From Micrococcales bacterium (GTDB lineage: Bacteria > Actinomycetota > Actinomycetes > Actinomycetales > Microbacteriaceae), in the NCBI GenBank assembly GCA_016212425.1, contig JACRGJ010000086.1:33016-97015 (forward strand): DNA of 64,000 bases, written 5' to 3'. The notes beneath the pieces are model-generated. The model did not search any database and was not told the origin of the DNA. It was given only the letters and a program-made list of their open reading frames with translations. The position numbers and the translations under genes are program-made. Of this stretch, positions 16,785-26,012 are shown piece after piece (the first letter of the stretch is position 1; each line of letters starts with the position of its first letter).

Positions 16785-17816
16785 TCAGGCGCTGATCGAG
16801 TGTCCGTGCGAGCCGAGCTGGCGGGTCGCCTCGACGACGCGCGCGGCCATGTCGGTCTCGGCGTTCTTGCCCCAGGCGCGCGGGTCGTAGACCTTCTTAT
16901 TGCCGACCTCGCCGTCGACCTTGAGCACGCCGTCGTAGTGGGAGAGCATCCACCCGGCGACCGAGCGGGTGAAGGCGTACTGCGTGTCGGTGTCGATGTT
17001 CATCTTCACGACGCCGTTTCCTACGGCCTCGCGGATCTCGTCGTCCGTCGAGCCCGACCCGCCGTGGAAGACCAGATCCAGCGGCTTCGGATCCGTGCCG
17101 AAGCGCTCCGCGATGCCCGCCTGGATCTCGCCGAGCAGCTCCGGTCGCAGCTTCACGTTGCCCGGCTTGTACACGCCGTGCACGTTGCCGAAGGTGAGCG
17201 CGGCGATGTAGCGCCCCTGGTCGCCCAGCCCGAGCGCCTCCACCGCCTTGGTGACGTCGCCGACCGTCGTGTACAGCGCGTCGTTGGTTCCCTCGTGCGC
17301 CACGCCGTCCTCTTCGCCGCCGACCACGCCGATCTCCACTTCGAGGATCGCGTGGATCGCGTGCAACCGGGGAAGCAGCTCCTTCGCGATGTCGAGGTTC
17401 TCCTCCAGCGGCACCGCCGAGCCGTCCCACATGTGCGACTGGAAGATCGGGTTCCGCCCCGCCTTGACCTCCGCTTCGGAGGCCTCGAGCAGCGGGATGA
17501 CGAAGCCGGGGAGTGCGTCCTTCGGACAGTGGTCGGTGTGCAACGCCACGGTGACGGGGTAGTTCTTGGCGACCTCGGTGGCGAAGCGCGCGAAGGCGAG
17601 CGCTCCGGATGCGCGGGCCTTCACGCTCTGCCCGGCGAAGTAGTCGGCACCGCCGGTGGTGACCTGGATGATGCCGTCCGAGCCCGCCTCGGTGAGTCCC
17701 TGCAGCACCGCGTTGATCGTCGATGAGCTGGAGACGTTCACGGCGGGGAAGGCGTAGGCGCCGGCCTTGGCCCTGTCGAGCATCTCGGCGTACTGGTCGG
17801 GGGTGGCGACGGGCAT
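16785..17816 (-). CDS. fbaA: class II fructose-bisphosphate aldolase
   Basis: A 343-residue zinc aldolase that cleaves fructose 1,6-bisphosphate to DHAP and glyceraldehyde 3-phosphate and works in reverse in gluconeogenesis. The catalytic Asp and zinc His lie in ALHTDHCPK (D95, H96); LEVEIGVVGGEEDG and the phosphate-binding VFHGGSGSTDDEI follow. ATG 17816 has an AAGGAG site on the minus strand, whereas the open frame upstream of it antisense to glpX is meaningless. It is divergent from glpX, so the two gluconeogenic enzymes share a 94-bp intergenic region. Confidence 0.97.
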   Translation of the reverse strand: MPVATPDQYAEMLDRAKAGAYAFPAVNVSSSSTINAVLQGLTEAGSDGIIQVTTGGADYFAGQSVKARASGALAFARFATEVAKNYPVTVALHTDHCPKDALPGFVIPLLEASEAEVKAGRNPIFQSHMWDGSAVPLEENLDIAKELLPRLHAIHAILEVEIGVVGGEEDGVAHEGTNDALYTTVGDVTKAVEALGLGDQGRYIAALTFGNVHGVYKPGNVKLRPELLGEIQAGIAERFGTDPKPLDLVFHGGSGSTDDEIREAVGNGVVKMNIDTDTQYAFTRSVAGWMLSHYDGVLKVDGEVGNKKVYDPRAWGKNAETDMAARVVEATRQLGSHGHSISA

Positions 17817-17898
17817 GGGGGTCTCCTTCGCGGGCCGGTTCGGCTCGACTCTATCGGGCGGCCCAGCGGCGCCGCGCGCTCCACGATCGCGCCCCGGA

Positions 17899-17913
17899 TA
17901 GGCTCCGAGGGTG
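17899..17913 (+). promoter_or_regulatory. leaderless promoter of glpX
   Basis: TAGGCT (17899-17904), 6-nt spacer CCGAGG, GTG at 17911. The spacer is identical to that of ispH. Confidence 0.65.
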
Positions 17914-18897
17914 GCGACGACGGAGACCGGAACCCTCTTCCTGCACCCGACACGGAACCTCGCGCTGGAGCTCGTGCGCGCCACCGAGGCGGCGGCGATC
18001 CGCGCGGTGCCCTTCATCGGGCGCGGCGACAAGCTCGGCGCCGACGGTGCCGCGGTGGATGCGATGCGCAAGTTCCTCGGGACGGTGAACTTCGCCGGGG
18101 TGGTGGTGATCGGCGAGGGCGAGAAGGACAAGGCGCCGATGCTGTTCAACGGGGAGCAGGTCGGCACCGGGCGCGGACCCGCCTGCGATATCGCGGTGGA
18201 TCCGATCGACGGCACCTCGCTCACCGCGGCGGGGCGCCGGAACGCGATCTCGATGATCGCCGCGTCCGACCGCGGCTCGATGCTCGATGCGCACACCGTG
18301 TTCTACATGGACAAGATCGTCACCGGTCCCGAGGGCATCGGCGTCGTCGACATCCGCCAGTCGGTGGCGGAGAACATCCGAGCGCTCGCCGCCGCGAAGC
18401 GCAAGCCGGTGGGGGAGATGTCGATCGGCGTGCTGGATCGGCCCCGGCACGAGGATCTTATCCGCGCGATCCGCGAGGCGGGCGCGGGAACCCGCCTCCT
18501 GCTGGATGGCGACGTCGCCGGCGGCATCGATGCGGCCAGCTACGAGGGACGGCTGGACATGTGCATCGGCCGGGGCGGCAGCCCGGAGGGCGTCGCGACC
18601 GCGTGCGCGATCAAGGCGCTCGGCGGTCTCATCCAGACCCGACTGGCCCCGCAGACCGACGAGGAGCGGGCGAACGGCGAGGCGGACGGGCTGAAGTTCG
18701 ACCACGTGTACGAGGCCGACGAACTGGTGCGCGGCGACAACACCTTCTTCGTCGCGACCGGCGTCACCGACGGAAACCTCGTCGGCGGGGTCCGTCGGAA
18801 GGGTCCCGTCATCCGCACCGAGTCGATCGTGCTCCGCGCGCGCTCCGGGACGATCCGGCGGATCACCGCCGATCACCTCGCCGAGAAGTGGCTCTGA
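17911..18897 (+). CDS. glpX: class II fructose-1,6-bisphosphatase
   Basis: A 328-residue GlpX-type phosphatase that hydrolyses fructose 1,6-bisphosphate to fructose 6-phosphate, the main gluconeogenic FBPase of actinobacteria. The metal-binding motifs GEGEKDKAPM near 70 and DPIDGTSLTA near 97 are intact, and the later DGDVAGGIDAA and GRGGSPEGV motifs complete the lithium-sensitive phosphatase fold. GTG 17911 sits 6 nt after TAGGCT. It diverges from fba, suggesting joint control of the two steps. Confidence 0.97.
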   Translation: MATTETGTLFLHPTRNLALELVRATEAAAIRAVPFIGRGDKLGADGAAVDAMRKFLGTVNFAGVVVIGEGEKDKAPMLFNGEQVGTGRGPACDIAVDPIDGTSLTAAGRRNAISMIAASDRGSMLDAHTVFYMDKIVTGPEGIGVVDIRQSVAENIRALAAAKRKPVGEMSIGVLDRPRHEDLIRAIREAGAGTRLLLDGDVAGGIDAASYEGRLDMCIGRGGSPEGVATACAIKALGGLIQTRLAPQTDEERANGEADGLKFDHVYEADELVRGDNTFFVATGVTDGNLVGGVRRKGPVIRTESIVLRARSGTIRRITADHLAEKWL

Positions 18898-19111
18898 TCC
18901 GGCGTCACGCCAGCAGCCGTAGGCATGAGCCCTCGCTCGTTCCAGAGGGAGCGCTCGCGCTGGTCTGAGTCTCGGTCGCGGGGGACGCAGCGGATGCGCG
19001 GCCCTGCCCGGCTGGTTCGCCTCGACGACCGCAACGCGGCCCCGCGTGCTCCGGCCGTTCCCGGCACGCATTGGACGGGGCAGCACTCCGGAGTCAGCTC
19101 ACGACCGCGTC
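18898..19111. other. 214-bp gap between convergent glpX and rmuC
   Basis: A short open frame here has only Arg/Ser/Pro-rich low-complexity coding and no recognisable start signals. The only structure seen is a 5-bp hairpin GGCGT-C-ACGCC right after the glpX stop, too short to call a terminator. Confidence 0.5.
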
Positions 19112-20482
19112 CTACGCCGTCGCCTCCAACTTCGCCTCCGCCGGGAGCCGCAGGTCGAGCTGCGGCCGCTCGGTACCCGCGAGGGCGGTGCGCTGCTCCT
19201 CGAGCACGGCGGTGAGGTCGGATGCCGACACCTGACGGGTGTCCTCCTCGATCTCCCGCAGCTGCGGGAGGACTTTCGACTCGTCGAGCTGAGCGATGCG
19301 CCGGGCGGACGGGAGAACCTGGCGCTCCAGAGACCCGACGAACGTGTTGTAGTCCTTCACGCTGCGCTCGAGGGAGCGGCCGAGTTTGTCGACGTGTTCG
19401 GCGAGCTTGGTGATCCTCCCGTACAGTTCGCGGCTGACCTCGAACAGCACCTTGGCCTCCTGCGTCACCACCTCGTGCCGCCACGACACCGCCACCGCCT
19501 TGAGCACGGAGAAGAGCGTGACGGGGGAGGCCAGCGCGACGTGCTTGGAGAAGGCGAACTCCATCACCGACGGGTCGGCTTCCAGGGCGGAGGAGAGCAG
19601 CGACTCGCTCGGGATGAAGGCGACCACCATCTCGGGGCTCGAGTCGAGGCCGTCCCAGTAGCTGCGCGACCCGAGCGCGACGATGTGGTCGCGGACCGCC
19701 TTGACGTGCGCCTTGAGCAGGGCGTCCCGGCGCGCGAGGGCGGTGGGCTCCGCCGTGGCGGGGATCGCGGTGGCCTCGAGGTACGCGGTGAAGGGAACCT
19801 TCGCGTCGACCGCGATGCTCTTCGAGCCGGGCAGGTGCACCACCATGTCGGGTCGGGCCGAGCGCGACTCGATGCGCACGCTCGTCTGCACCTCGAAGTT
19901 GACGTGCTCCATCATGCCTGCCGCTTCGACGACCGCGCGGAGCTGCGTCTCCCCCCACACGCCGCGGGTGGAGTTGTTGCGCAGCGCGGAGGCGAGCGAT
20001 TCTGCGGTGGCGCGGAGGCGCTCCTCCGACTCGGTCGCGGAACGCAGCTGCTGCGTGAGCTCGCCGTGCTCGCGGCTGCGCTGAGTCTCGAGCTCGGTGA
20101 CCTTCGACTGCATGGCCCGCAGCGACTCCTGAACCGGCGTGAGCAGCGCCACCACGCGGTTCTCCTCCTTGTCCTGCTCCTGCCGATCCCGCCGTTCGGC
20201 GTCGACTCGCTCGGCGAAGGCGCGCTGCTGCTCGGCAGCGGTGGCGAGCTGGTCCCGGAGTCCGGACTCGGTGGCCTCGAGCCGCGCGATGTCGCGCTCC
20301 AGCTCCGCACGGATCCGCGCCGTGTCTTCGCGAAGAGCCGTCACCGCGCGCTCATGCTCCAACCCCAGCGCCGCAGGATCGAACGCCGGCGTCGAGACCT
20401 TCGGCCTGCGGAGCAGCCACGCCCCCACAGCACCGAGCACGGAGCCGAGAAGCAGCCCGAAGAGGAGGGAGAGGAGGTCCAT
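19112..20482 (-). CDS. rmuC: DNA recombination protein RmuC
   Basis: A 456-residue protein with an N-terminal transmembrane anchor (about 2-22), a long coiled coil of about 100 residues rich in Glu/Gln/Arg, and the RmuC nuclease-like domain (about 150-400) with STRGVWGETQLRAV, RPDMVVHLPGSKSIAVDAKVPFTAYL in two adjoining pieces, and FIPSESLLSSAL. RmuC limits inversions at short inverted repeats in E. coli; the fold is related to restriction endonucleases. ATG 20482 was chosen because a -10-like CACACT ends 6 nt upstream (20489-20494) and the hydrophobic anchor follows at once. A GTG two codons upstream is an alternative. Confidence 0.93.
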   Translation of the reverse strand: MDLLSLLFGLLLGSVLGAVGAWLLRRPKVSTPAFDPAALGLEHERAVTALREDTARIRAELERDIARLEATESGLRDQLATAAEQQRAFAERVDAERRDRQEQDKEENRVVALLTPVQESLRAMQSKVTELETQRSREHGELTQQLRSATESEERLRATAESLASALRNNSTRGVWGETQLRAVVEAAGMMEHVNFEVQTSVRIESRSARPDMVVHLPGSKSIAVDAKVPFTAYLEATAIPATAEPTALARRDALLKAHVKAVRDHIVALGSRSYWDGLDSSPEMVVAFIPSESLLSSALEADPSVMEFAFSKHVALASPVTLFSVLKAVAVSWRHEVVTQEAKVLFEVSRELYGRITKLAEHVDKLGRSLERSVKDYNTFVGSLERQVLPSARRIAQLDESKVLPQLREIEEDTRQVSASDLTAVLEEQRTALAGTERPQLDLRLPAEAKLEATA

Positions 20483-20586
20483 GCCGACAGTGTGCCGACG
20501 ACTGCTGACACTGCACACCCGCCGCGCCACGGCGTCCGCGATCCCTCCGCTCTACCCGCACGACGCCCCGCCTCCCGCCCGCGCTA

Positions 20587-20637
20587 TCGGTCGCTTCCGG
20601 CGGTTGAACGGGCTGCTCGATCACCGGAAGCGACCGA
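20587..20637 (-). terminator. 14-bp perfect inverted repeat downstream of ggt
   Basis: TCGGTCGCTTCCGG (20587-20600) and CCGGAAGCGACCGA (20624-20637) are perfectly complementary with a 23-nt loop. It lies 58 bp beyond the ggt stop on the transcribed side. No T-tract follows on the minus strand, so termination is likely but not classic; a protein-binding site is the alternative. Confidence 0.55.
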
Positions 20638-20694
20638 GGAGCGGATAGGAGCCGCGGACCGCATCCGGCGCGGCTCCGCCGACAGCGGTGCGGC

Positions 20695-22509
20695 TCAGCG
20701 GCCGGAGGCGTAGCCGCGGCCGCCGCGGGAATTCGCGGCCGCGAAGTACCCGCCTCCCGGATGCCGTCCCACCGCCGACAGCCGCCCGAGCGACCACGGC
20801 GGGGCCACCGTCACCCGATGGCCGCGCTCGCGCAGCTCGGCGATGACCGCCTCGCCGACCCGCGACTCGACCACGAGCGCGCCACCGTCGAAACCCCGGG
20901 GATCGAACGAGTCCACGTGCGAGTCGGTCTGGAAGGCGGGCGCATCGATCGCCGCCTGCGGGGCGTACCCGCCCACGAGCCGTCGCAGCAGGTAGAGCAG
21001 CTGCCACTGGTCCTGGGAGTCGCCGCCGGGCGTGCCGAGCACCTCCACCACCTCACCGTCTCGCATCAGCATCGTCGGACTGAGGGTGCTGCGGGGGCGC
21101 CCACCGGGCGTGAGAGCCGACGGGGATGCCGGATCGAGCCAGGTCATCTGCAGGCGCGTCCCGAGGCAGAAGCCGAGCTCCGGGATCGTCGGCGAGGACT
21201 GCAGCCAGCCGCCGGAGGGGGTCGCCGAGACCGAGGTGCCCCACCGGTCGAGGACGTCGAGGTGACAGGTGTCGCCGCGCGGGAGGTCGGTCGCCGGGGC
21301 GATCGAGGGACCGGCATCCGCCAGCTCCGCCACCCGCTCCGCCGCGACCGGCTCCCCGGCACCCGCCGCCGGACGGCGTAGAGGGGGCCGCCACGGCTCG
21401 CGATCGCCGGGACGGCCGGGCCGGAACTCCCGGGACGCGGTCTCGCCGATCAGCGCGGCGCGTTCCGCGGCGTAGGAGGAGGCGAGCAGCTCGGCCAACG
21501 GCACCTCCGCGACGTCCGGGTCGCCGTACCAGGCGTCGCGGTCGGCCAGCGCGAGCTTCAGCGCCTCGGCGATGCTGTGGATGCCGAGAGCGGTCGAAGG
21601 GTCGAGGCGCTCGTCGTCGAGGGTGTCGAGCATCGCGAGCGCCTGCAACAGGGCGGGCCCCTGGGTCCACGACCCGGCCTTGACGACGGAGCTCCCGCGG
21701 AAGGCGAGCGAGACGGGTTCCTCGAAGCGTGGCCGGAACGCGGCGACGTCCGCCGCGGTGAGCACTCCGGCGAGCTCCCGCCCGTCGGCGTGCGCGCGGG
21801 GTGTCGAGGCGAATGCGCCCATCGCCTCGGCCACGAAGCCGTCGCTCCACGCGGAGGCCGCGGCGCGGATGCGGTCCTCCCGCGAGCCGGCCGCGTCCCC
21901 CGCCGCGACCAGCCGTTCGAGCACCCCGGCCCACACCCGGGCGGTTGCCAGGCCGCCCTCGGGCGTCTCGCCGCTCAGCCAGCGCTCGGCGGAGCTCGGC
22001 CAGTGCCGCTCGAAGAAGGGCCGCATCCGCTCGATCGCCCGCGCAGTGCCCGGCGTCAGCGGATGCCCGTCGCGGGCGTAGTCGATCGCCGGGCGGAGCA
22101 CGTCGGCGAGCTCCCAGGTGCCGTGCTCGAGCAGCAGGGCGAACCAGGCCGCCACTGCGCCGGGCACGGCGGCGCCGAGCACTCCGATGCCGGGCACCAC
22201 ATCGAACCCGAGCCCGCGGTAGTGCTCGATGGTGGCCGCGGCGGGCGCCGCGCCCTGACCGCACAGCACGCGCGGGGCTGCGCCGCCCAGCGACAGCAGC
22301 GCGGTGAGGTCGCCGCCGGGACCGTTCAACTCCGGCTCCACGAGGTGCAGGACGAATGCGGCCGCGACCGCCGCGTCGACCGCGTTGCCGCCGCGTTCGA
22401 GAACCCCCTGCGCGGTGCCGGTGGCCAGCCAGTGCGTCGAGGCGGCCATGCCGACGGTGCCGCGCAGCTCCGGCCGAATGGTGTCGGAGTCGGGCGCGGT
22501 GAAGGTCAC
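20695..22509 (-). CDS. ggt: gamma-glutamyltransferase family N-terminal nucleophile hydrolase
   Basis: A 604-residue GGT-type proenzyme expected to cleave itself before Thr414 (GDTCHLDVLD), the nucleophile. The large-subunit part contains GGNAVDAAVAAAFVLHLVEP near 40 and GPGGDLTALL; the small-subunit part contains SPTMLMRDGEVVEVLGTPGG, the usual oxyanion region. No signal peptide is visible, so it is probably cytoplasmic, unlike periplasmic GGT, and could act on other gamma-glutamyl or acyl amides. GTG 22509 overlaps the upstream gene stop (GTGA) and is preceded by GAGGAG; the same bases also read as TAGCGT plus 6 nt (22516-22521), so it may have both coupled and leaderless synthesis. Confidence 0.9.
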   Translation of the reverse strand: MTFTAPDSDTIRPELRGTVGMAASTHWLATGTAQGVLERGGNAVDAAVAAAFVLHLVEPELNGPGGDLTALLSLGGAAPRVLCGQGAAPAAATIEHYRGLGFDVVPGIGVLGAAVPGAVAAWFALLLEHGTWELADVLRPAIDYARDGHPLTPGTARAIERMRPFFERHWPSSAERWLSGETPEGGLATARVWAGVLERLVAAGDAAGSREDRIRAAASAWSDGFVAEAMGAFASTPRAHADGRELAGVLTAADVAAFRPRFEEPVSLAFRGSSVVKAGSWTQGPALLQALAMLDTLDDERLDPSTALGIHSIAEALKLALADRDAWYGDPDVAEVPLAELLASSYAAERAALIGETASREFRPGRPGDREPWRPPLRRPAAGAGEPVAAERVAELADAGPSIAPATDLPRGDTCHLDVLDRWGTSVSATPSGGWLQSSPTIPELGFCLGTRLQMTWLDPASPSALTPGGRPRSTLSPTMLMRDGEVVEVLGTPGGDSQDQWQLLYLLRRLVGGYAPQAAIDAPAFQTDSHVDSFDPRGFDGGALVVESRVGEAVIAELRERGHRVTVAPPWSLGRLSAVGRHPGGGYFAAANSRGGRGYASGR

Positions 22510-23663
22510 CTCCTCACGCTACGCCCGGCCGCGAGGCCGACCGCGACACGGGCGGGACGATGCCGGCACGCCCGTGCGAGCGTGGTCGCGCCGATGCAGA
22601 CGCGCAGGAAGAACCGCTGCGCGGGACGGGTGCGCAGCACCGCGTGCACCACCCACGGCGCCCGCTCGAACACTCGCAGCACCCGCATCCCCACCTCGCG
22701 CTCGGGGTCGAAGACCTCCGCGACGCGCTGCTCGTACCCGGCGAGCGCCGTCTCGGTGCGCGCGGGATCGAGCGCCTCCGCCGCCGCCGCGCCGGCCCAG
22801 CATCCGGAGCGCAGGGCCGCGGAGATGCCCTCCCGCGTCCACGGCTCCAGGAGCCCGGCGGCGTCCCCCGCCACCAGCACCGCCCCCCGGCGGACGGGCG
22901 AGCCCGCGGCGCGGACGCGCGTGAGGTGCCCGGAGCTGCGGAGCACCGGGGCCTGGGCGAGGCCCAGGGACTCGGTCCACCGTGCGAGGTAGGCGCGCGT
23001 CGCATCCGGATTACCTCGCCGGGCGATGACGCCGACCGCGGCGATCTCGCCCTTCGGGAACAGCCAGGCGTAGCTGCCGGGCTGCCGGCCCCAGTCCAGG
23101 AGCACCTGCCCGGCCCGCGCTCCGGGCCCGACCGCGATCTCGTCCTCCAGTCCGAGGTCCGTCTCCTCCACCCGCACGCCGACGTGCGCCGCGCACCGGC
23201 CGCTGGCCCCGTCGGCGCCCACGACCACCCGCGCGCGCAACGGCTCGGCATCGGTGCGCACGCGGATGCCGCCGTCTCGTTCCTCCAGGCCCCGGACGGC
23301 CGTGCCGTCCCGGAACTCGGCCCCGGCGGCCACCGCGGCGTCGACGAGGGCCTGGTCGAAGCGTTCGCGATCCACCATCCCGAGGAAGGGGCGACCGGCC
23401 CGCACGCGGATGCGCCACCGACCGCGGAGGCTGAAGACGACGGATCGGATGTCCCGTGTCACCTCCGCCCGCACGGCCGGCGGCAGCCACTGCAGCGAGG
23501 TGCCGATGATCCCCCCGCCGCAGGTCTTGTAGCGCGGGAAGCGGGCCCGGTCGAGCAGCAGCACGCGGGCGCCGCGTTCGGCGGCGACGCGTGCGGCGCT
23601 CGACCCGGCGGGCCCCGCGCCGACCACGATCACGTCCCAGAGTCCGTCGGCTGCGTCGGCCAT
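22506..23663 (-). CDS. geranylgeranyl reductase family FAD-dependent oxidoreductase
   Basis: A 385-residue flavoprotein with the Rossmann FAD motif VGAGPAGSSAA at 14-24, a second FAD motif GDAAGLLEPWTREGI near 285, and the family stretch YKTCGGGI near 46. Members reduce prenyl double bonds, for instance in menaquinone (MenJ) or archaeal-type lipids, and others act on aromatic substrates; the substrate here is not evident. ATG 23663 sits 6 nt after TACCGT on the minus strand. It is followed by ggt with a 4-nt overlap, an operon of no obvious pathway logic. Confidence 0.87.
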   Translation of the reverse strand: MADAADGLWDVIVVGAGPAGSSAARVAAERGARVLLLDRARFPRYKTCGGGIIGTSLQWLPPAVRAEVTRDIRSVVFSLRGRWRIRVRAGRPFLGMVDRERFDQALVDAAVAAGAEFRDGTAVRGLEERDGGIRVRTDAEPLRARVVVGADGASGRCAAHVGVRVEETDLGLEDEIAVGPGARAGQVLLDWGRQPGSYAWLFPKGEIAAVGVIARRGNPDATRAYLARWTESLGLAQAPVLRSSGHLTRVRAAGSPVRRGAVLVAGDAAGLLEPWTREGISAALRSGCWAGAAAAEALDPARTETALAGYEQRVAEVFDPEREVGMRVLRVFERAPWVVHAVLRTRPAQRFFLRVCIGATTLARACRHRPARVAVGLAAGRSVRR

Positions 23664-23675
23664 GCGCCGACGGTA
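23661..23675 (-). promoter_or_regulatory. leaderless promoter of the reductase-ggt operon
   Basis: TACCGT (23670-23675, minus strand), 6-nt spacer CGGCGC, ATG at 23663. Confidence 0.62.
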
Positions 23676-23696
23676 CCGCCCGGCGGATCGCCGGGG

Positions 23697-24365
23697 TCAG
23701 ACGCTGAGCGGGGGCGGAGCCCACCCGCCGGCGGCGAGCACCGCCGCCTGCTGCGCGGCCGCGTGCGGGGCCGCGGCCGGCGCGGGAACGGAGGCGGGGG
23801 CCACCGTCGCGCTGATCCGGACCCCCGCGACGGCGGCGAGCTGCTGCACATCGCCCGCGCCCCACCGGTCGGCGGCGTGGATCACGATCGCGGCGCACGC
23901 CTCGGCATCCGCGATGGCGTCATGGTGGGGGAAGTCCTCGAATCCGACCGCCGAGGCGACCGAGGGCAGCCGGTAGCTGTCGAGGCGATAGGTCTTGCGG
24001 GCCACCTGCAGGCTGCAGAGGTAGCCGAAAGAGGGCATGTCGACGAACGTCGCGGCGCACGCCCCTCTGATCACGCCCATGTCGAATCCGGCGTTGTGGG
24101 CGACGAGCACATCGTCCTCGGCGAAGGCGCACAGGTCGGGCAGCTGCTCGGTCCAGAGCGCGGCGTCCGCGACATCGGAGGCCATGATCCCGTGGATGCG
24201 CACATTCCACTCGACGAAGGCGTCGTGCCCCGCGGGCGGGCGGATGAGCCAGCCGCGTCGATCGACCATCTTGCCGTCGCGCACCTTCACCAGGCCCACG
24301 GAGCAGGCGCTCGCGCTCGAGGAGTTCGCCGTCTCGAAGTCGATCGCGGTGAAATCCACTGGCAC
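23697..24365 (-). CDS. DEDDh 3'-5' exonuclease (DNA polymerase III epsilon-like)
   Basis: A 222-residue protein whose first 170 residues form an RNase T/DnaQ-like exonuclease: Exo I AIDFETANSS (D9, E11), Exo II VAHNAGFDMGV, Exo III HHDAIADAEACA with the catalytic His-Asp pair. A Pro/Ala-rich tail of about 45 residues follows, lacking any BRCT domain. Such stand-alone exonucleases take part in proofreading or RNA/DNA trimming. The start is GTG 24365 or the GTG two codons later; no clear promoter or ribosome binding site decides between them. Confidence 0.88.
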   Translation of the reverse strand: MPVDFTAIDFETANSSSASACSVGLVKVRDGKMVDRRGWLIRPPAGHDAFVEWNVRIHGIMASDVADAALWTEQLPDLCAFAEDDVLVAHNAGFDMGVIRGACAATFVDMPSFGYLCSLQVARKTYRLDSYRLPSVASAVGFEDFPHHDAIADAEACAAIVIHAADRWGAGDVQQLAAVAGVRISATVAPASVPAPAAAPHAAAQQAAVLAAGGWAPPPLSV

Positions 24366-24393
24366 GGCCCGATGCTCACACGCCCCTCCGACG

Positions 24394-24418
24394 CTCCCCG
24401 GGCGGGCGCGCCGGGGAG
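24394..24418. repeat. 8-bp perfect hairpin in the exonuclease/mmsA gap
   Basis: CTCCCCGG (24394-24401) and CCGGGGAG (24411-24418) pair perfectly with a 9-nt loop. It stands between two divergent genes, so it is not a terminator for either; role unknown. Confidence 0.6.
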
Positions 24419-24454
24419 GCGCCGATCGGACCTCGAGCGCCCGCTCGTCCGCTC

Positions 24455-24460
24455 TACGAT
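24455..24460 (+). promoter_or_regulatory. candidate -10 of the mmsA-like gene
   Basis: TACGAT, 46 nt before the ATG; the resulting leader of about 40 nt contains GGAGG at 24496-24500 with a 6-nt spacing. Confidence 0.45.
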
Positions 24461-24506
24461 CGACCTGCATCCCCTGAACGATGGCGACCGAGCACGGAGG
24501 GCCCCG

Positions 24507-26012
24507 ATGACCGACACCTTGACTCTGAGCACAGTGAACCACTGGATCGGCGGCGCGAGCGTCGCGTCCACCTCCGGGCGCACCGCACCCGTCTACGACC
24601 CGGCGCTGGGCGTGCAGACCAAGAATGTGGTGCTCGCCAGCGCCGAGGAGGTCGGCCACGCGGTCGCCGCGGCATCCGCCGCATTCCCCGGCTGGCGCGA
24701 TACCTCGATCGCGAAGCGCCAGCAGACGATCTTCGCCTTCCGGGAGCTGCTGAATGCCCGGAAGGAAGAGCTCGCGGAGATCCTCACCGCCGAGCACGGC
24801 AAGGTGCTCTCGGATGCGCTGGGCGAGATCGCGCGGGGGCTGGAGGTGGTCGACCTGGCGTGCGGGTTCCCGCAGCTGATCAAGGGCGAGCACTCCGAGA
24901 ACGTCTCCACCGGCGTCGACGTCTACTCGCTGAAGCAGCCGCTCGGGGTGGTCGGCATCATCAGCCCCTTCAACTTCCCGGCGATGGTGCCGATGTGGTT
25001 CTTCCCCATCGCGATCGCCGCGGGCAACACGGTCGTGCTGAAGCCGTCCGAGAAGGACCCGTCGGCATCCCTCTGGCTTGCGCAGCTGTGGAAGGAGGCC
25101 GGGCTGCCCGACGGCGTGTTCAACGTCGTGCAGGGCGACAAGGTCGCCGTCGACGCGCTGCTGGAGCATCCGGAGGTCCGCTCGCTCTCCTTCGTCGGGT
25201 CCACCCCCATCGCGCAGTACATCTACGAGCAGTCCGCGCGGCATGGCAAGCGGGTGCAGGCGCTCGGCGGGGCGAAGAACCACATGCTCGTGCTCCCGGA
25301 TGCCGACCTCGACCTGGTCGCCGACTCGGCCGTCAACGCGGGGTTCGGCTCGGCAGGCGAGCGCTGCATGGCGGTGTCGGTGGTGCTCGCGGTCGAGCCG
25401 GTCGCCGACGAGCTGATCGTGAAGGTGCGAGAGCGGATGCGCGGCCTGCGCATCGGCGACGGACGCCGCGGCACCGACATGGGTCCGCTCGTGACCGAGC
25501 AGCACCGCGACAAGGTCGCCTCCTACATCGACCTCGCGTCCGAGGACGGCGCGGAGGTGGTGGTCGACGGCCGCGGCATCGAGGTCGACGGGGAGGCGGA
25601 CGGCTTCTGGCTGGGACCGACCCTCATCGACAAGGTGCCCACGACCTCCCGCGTCTACACGGAGGAGATCTTCGGACCGGTGCTCTCCGTGGTGCGCGTC
25701 GGCTCCTACGACGAGGGCGTGGAGCTGATCAACTCCGGGGCGTTCGGCAATGGCACGGCCATCTTCACCAACGACGGCGGCGCCGCGCGCCGCTTCCAGA
25801 ACGAGGTGCAGGTCGGGATGATCGGCGTCAACGTGCCGATCCCGGTCCCGGTGGCGTACTACTCCTTCGGCGGCTGGAAGCAGTCGCTGTTCGGTGCCTC
25901 GAAGGCCTACGGCCCCGCCGGCTTCGACTTCTTCACCCAGGAGAAGGCGATCACCGAGCGCTGGCTCGACCCCTCCCACGGCGGCATCAACCTCGGCTTC
26001 CCGCAGAACTGA
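24507..26012 (+). CDS. mmsA: CoA-acylating methylmalonate-semialdehyde dehydrogenase
   Basis: A 501-residue aldehyde dehydrogenase of the MmsA/IolA type, oxidising methylmalonate semialdehyde (or malonate semialdehyde) to propionyl-CoA or acetyl-CoA with NAD in valine, thymine and inositol breakdown. The catalytic cysteine is C287 in GSAGERCMAVS; PFNFPAMVPMWFFPIAIA and GSTPIAQYIYEQSARHGKRV are MmsA-typical substitutions for the general ALDH sequence. The Asn equivalent is in ISPFNFP. GGAGG precedes ATG 24507. No other valine or inositol genes adjoin, so it is a stand-alone gene here. Confidence 0.95.
   Translation: MTDTLTLSTVNHWIGGASVASTSGRTAPVYDPALGVQTKNVVLASAEEVGHAVAAASAAFPGWRDTSIAKRQQTIFAFRELLNARKEELAEILTAEHGKVLSDALGEIARGLEVVDLACGFPQLIKGEHSENVSTGVDVYSLKQPLGVVGIISPFNFPAMVPMWFFPIAIAAGNTVVLKPSEKDPSASLWLAQLWKEAGLPDGVFNVVQGDKVAVDALLEHPEVRSLSFVGSTPIAQYIYEQSARHGKRVQALGGAKNHMLVLPDADLDLVADSAVNAGFGSAGERCMAVSVVLAVEPVADELIVKVRERMRGLRIGDGRRGTDMGPLVTEQHRDKVASYIDLASEDGAEVVVDGRGIEVDGEADGFWLGPTLIDKVPTTSRVYTEEIFGPVLSVVRVGSYDEGVELINSGAFGNGTAIFTNDGGAARRFQNEVQVGMIGVNVPIPVPVAYYSFGGWKQSLFGASKAYGPAGFDFFTQEKAITERWLDPSHGGINLGFPQN

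Noticed and set aside
18925..19215. A possible small gene in the glpX-rmuC gap
   Set aside because: Ser/Arg/Pro-rich, no promoter or ribosome binding site, and it runs into rmuC on the opposite strand.
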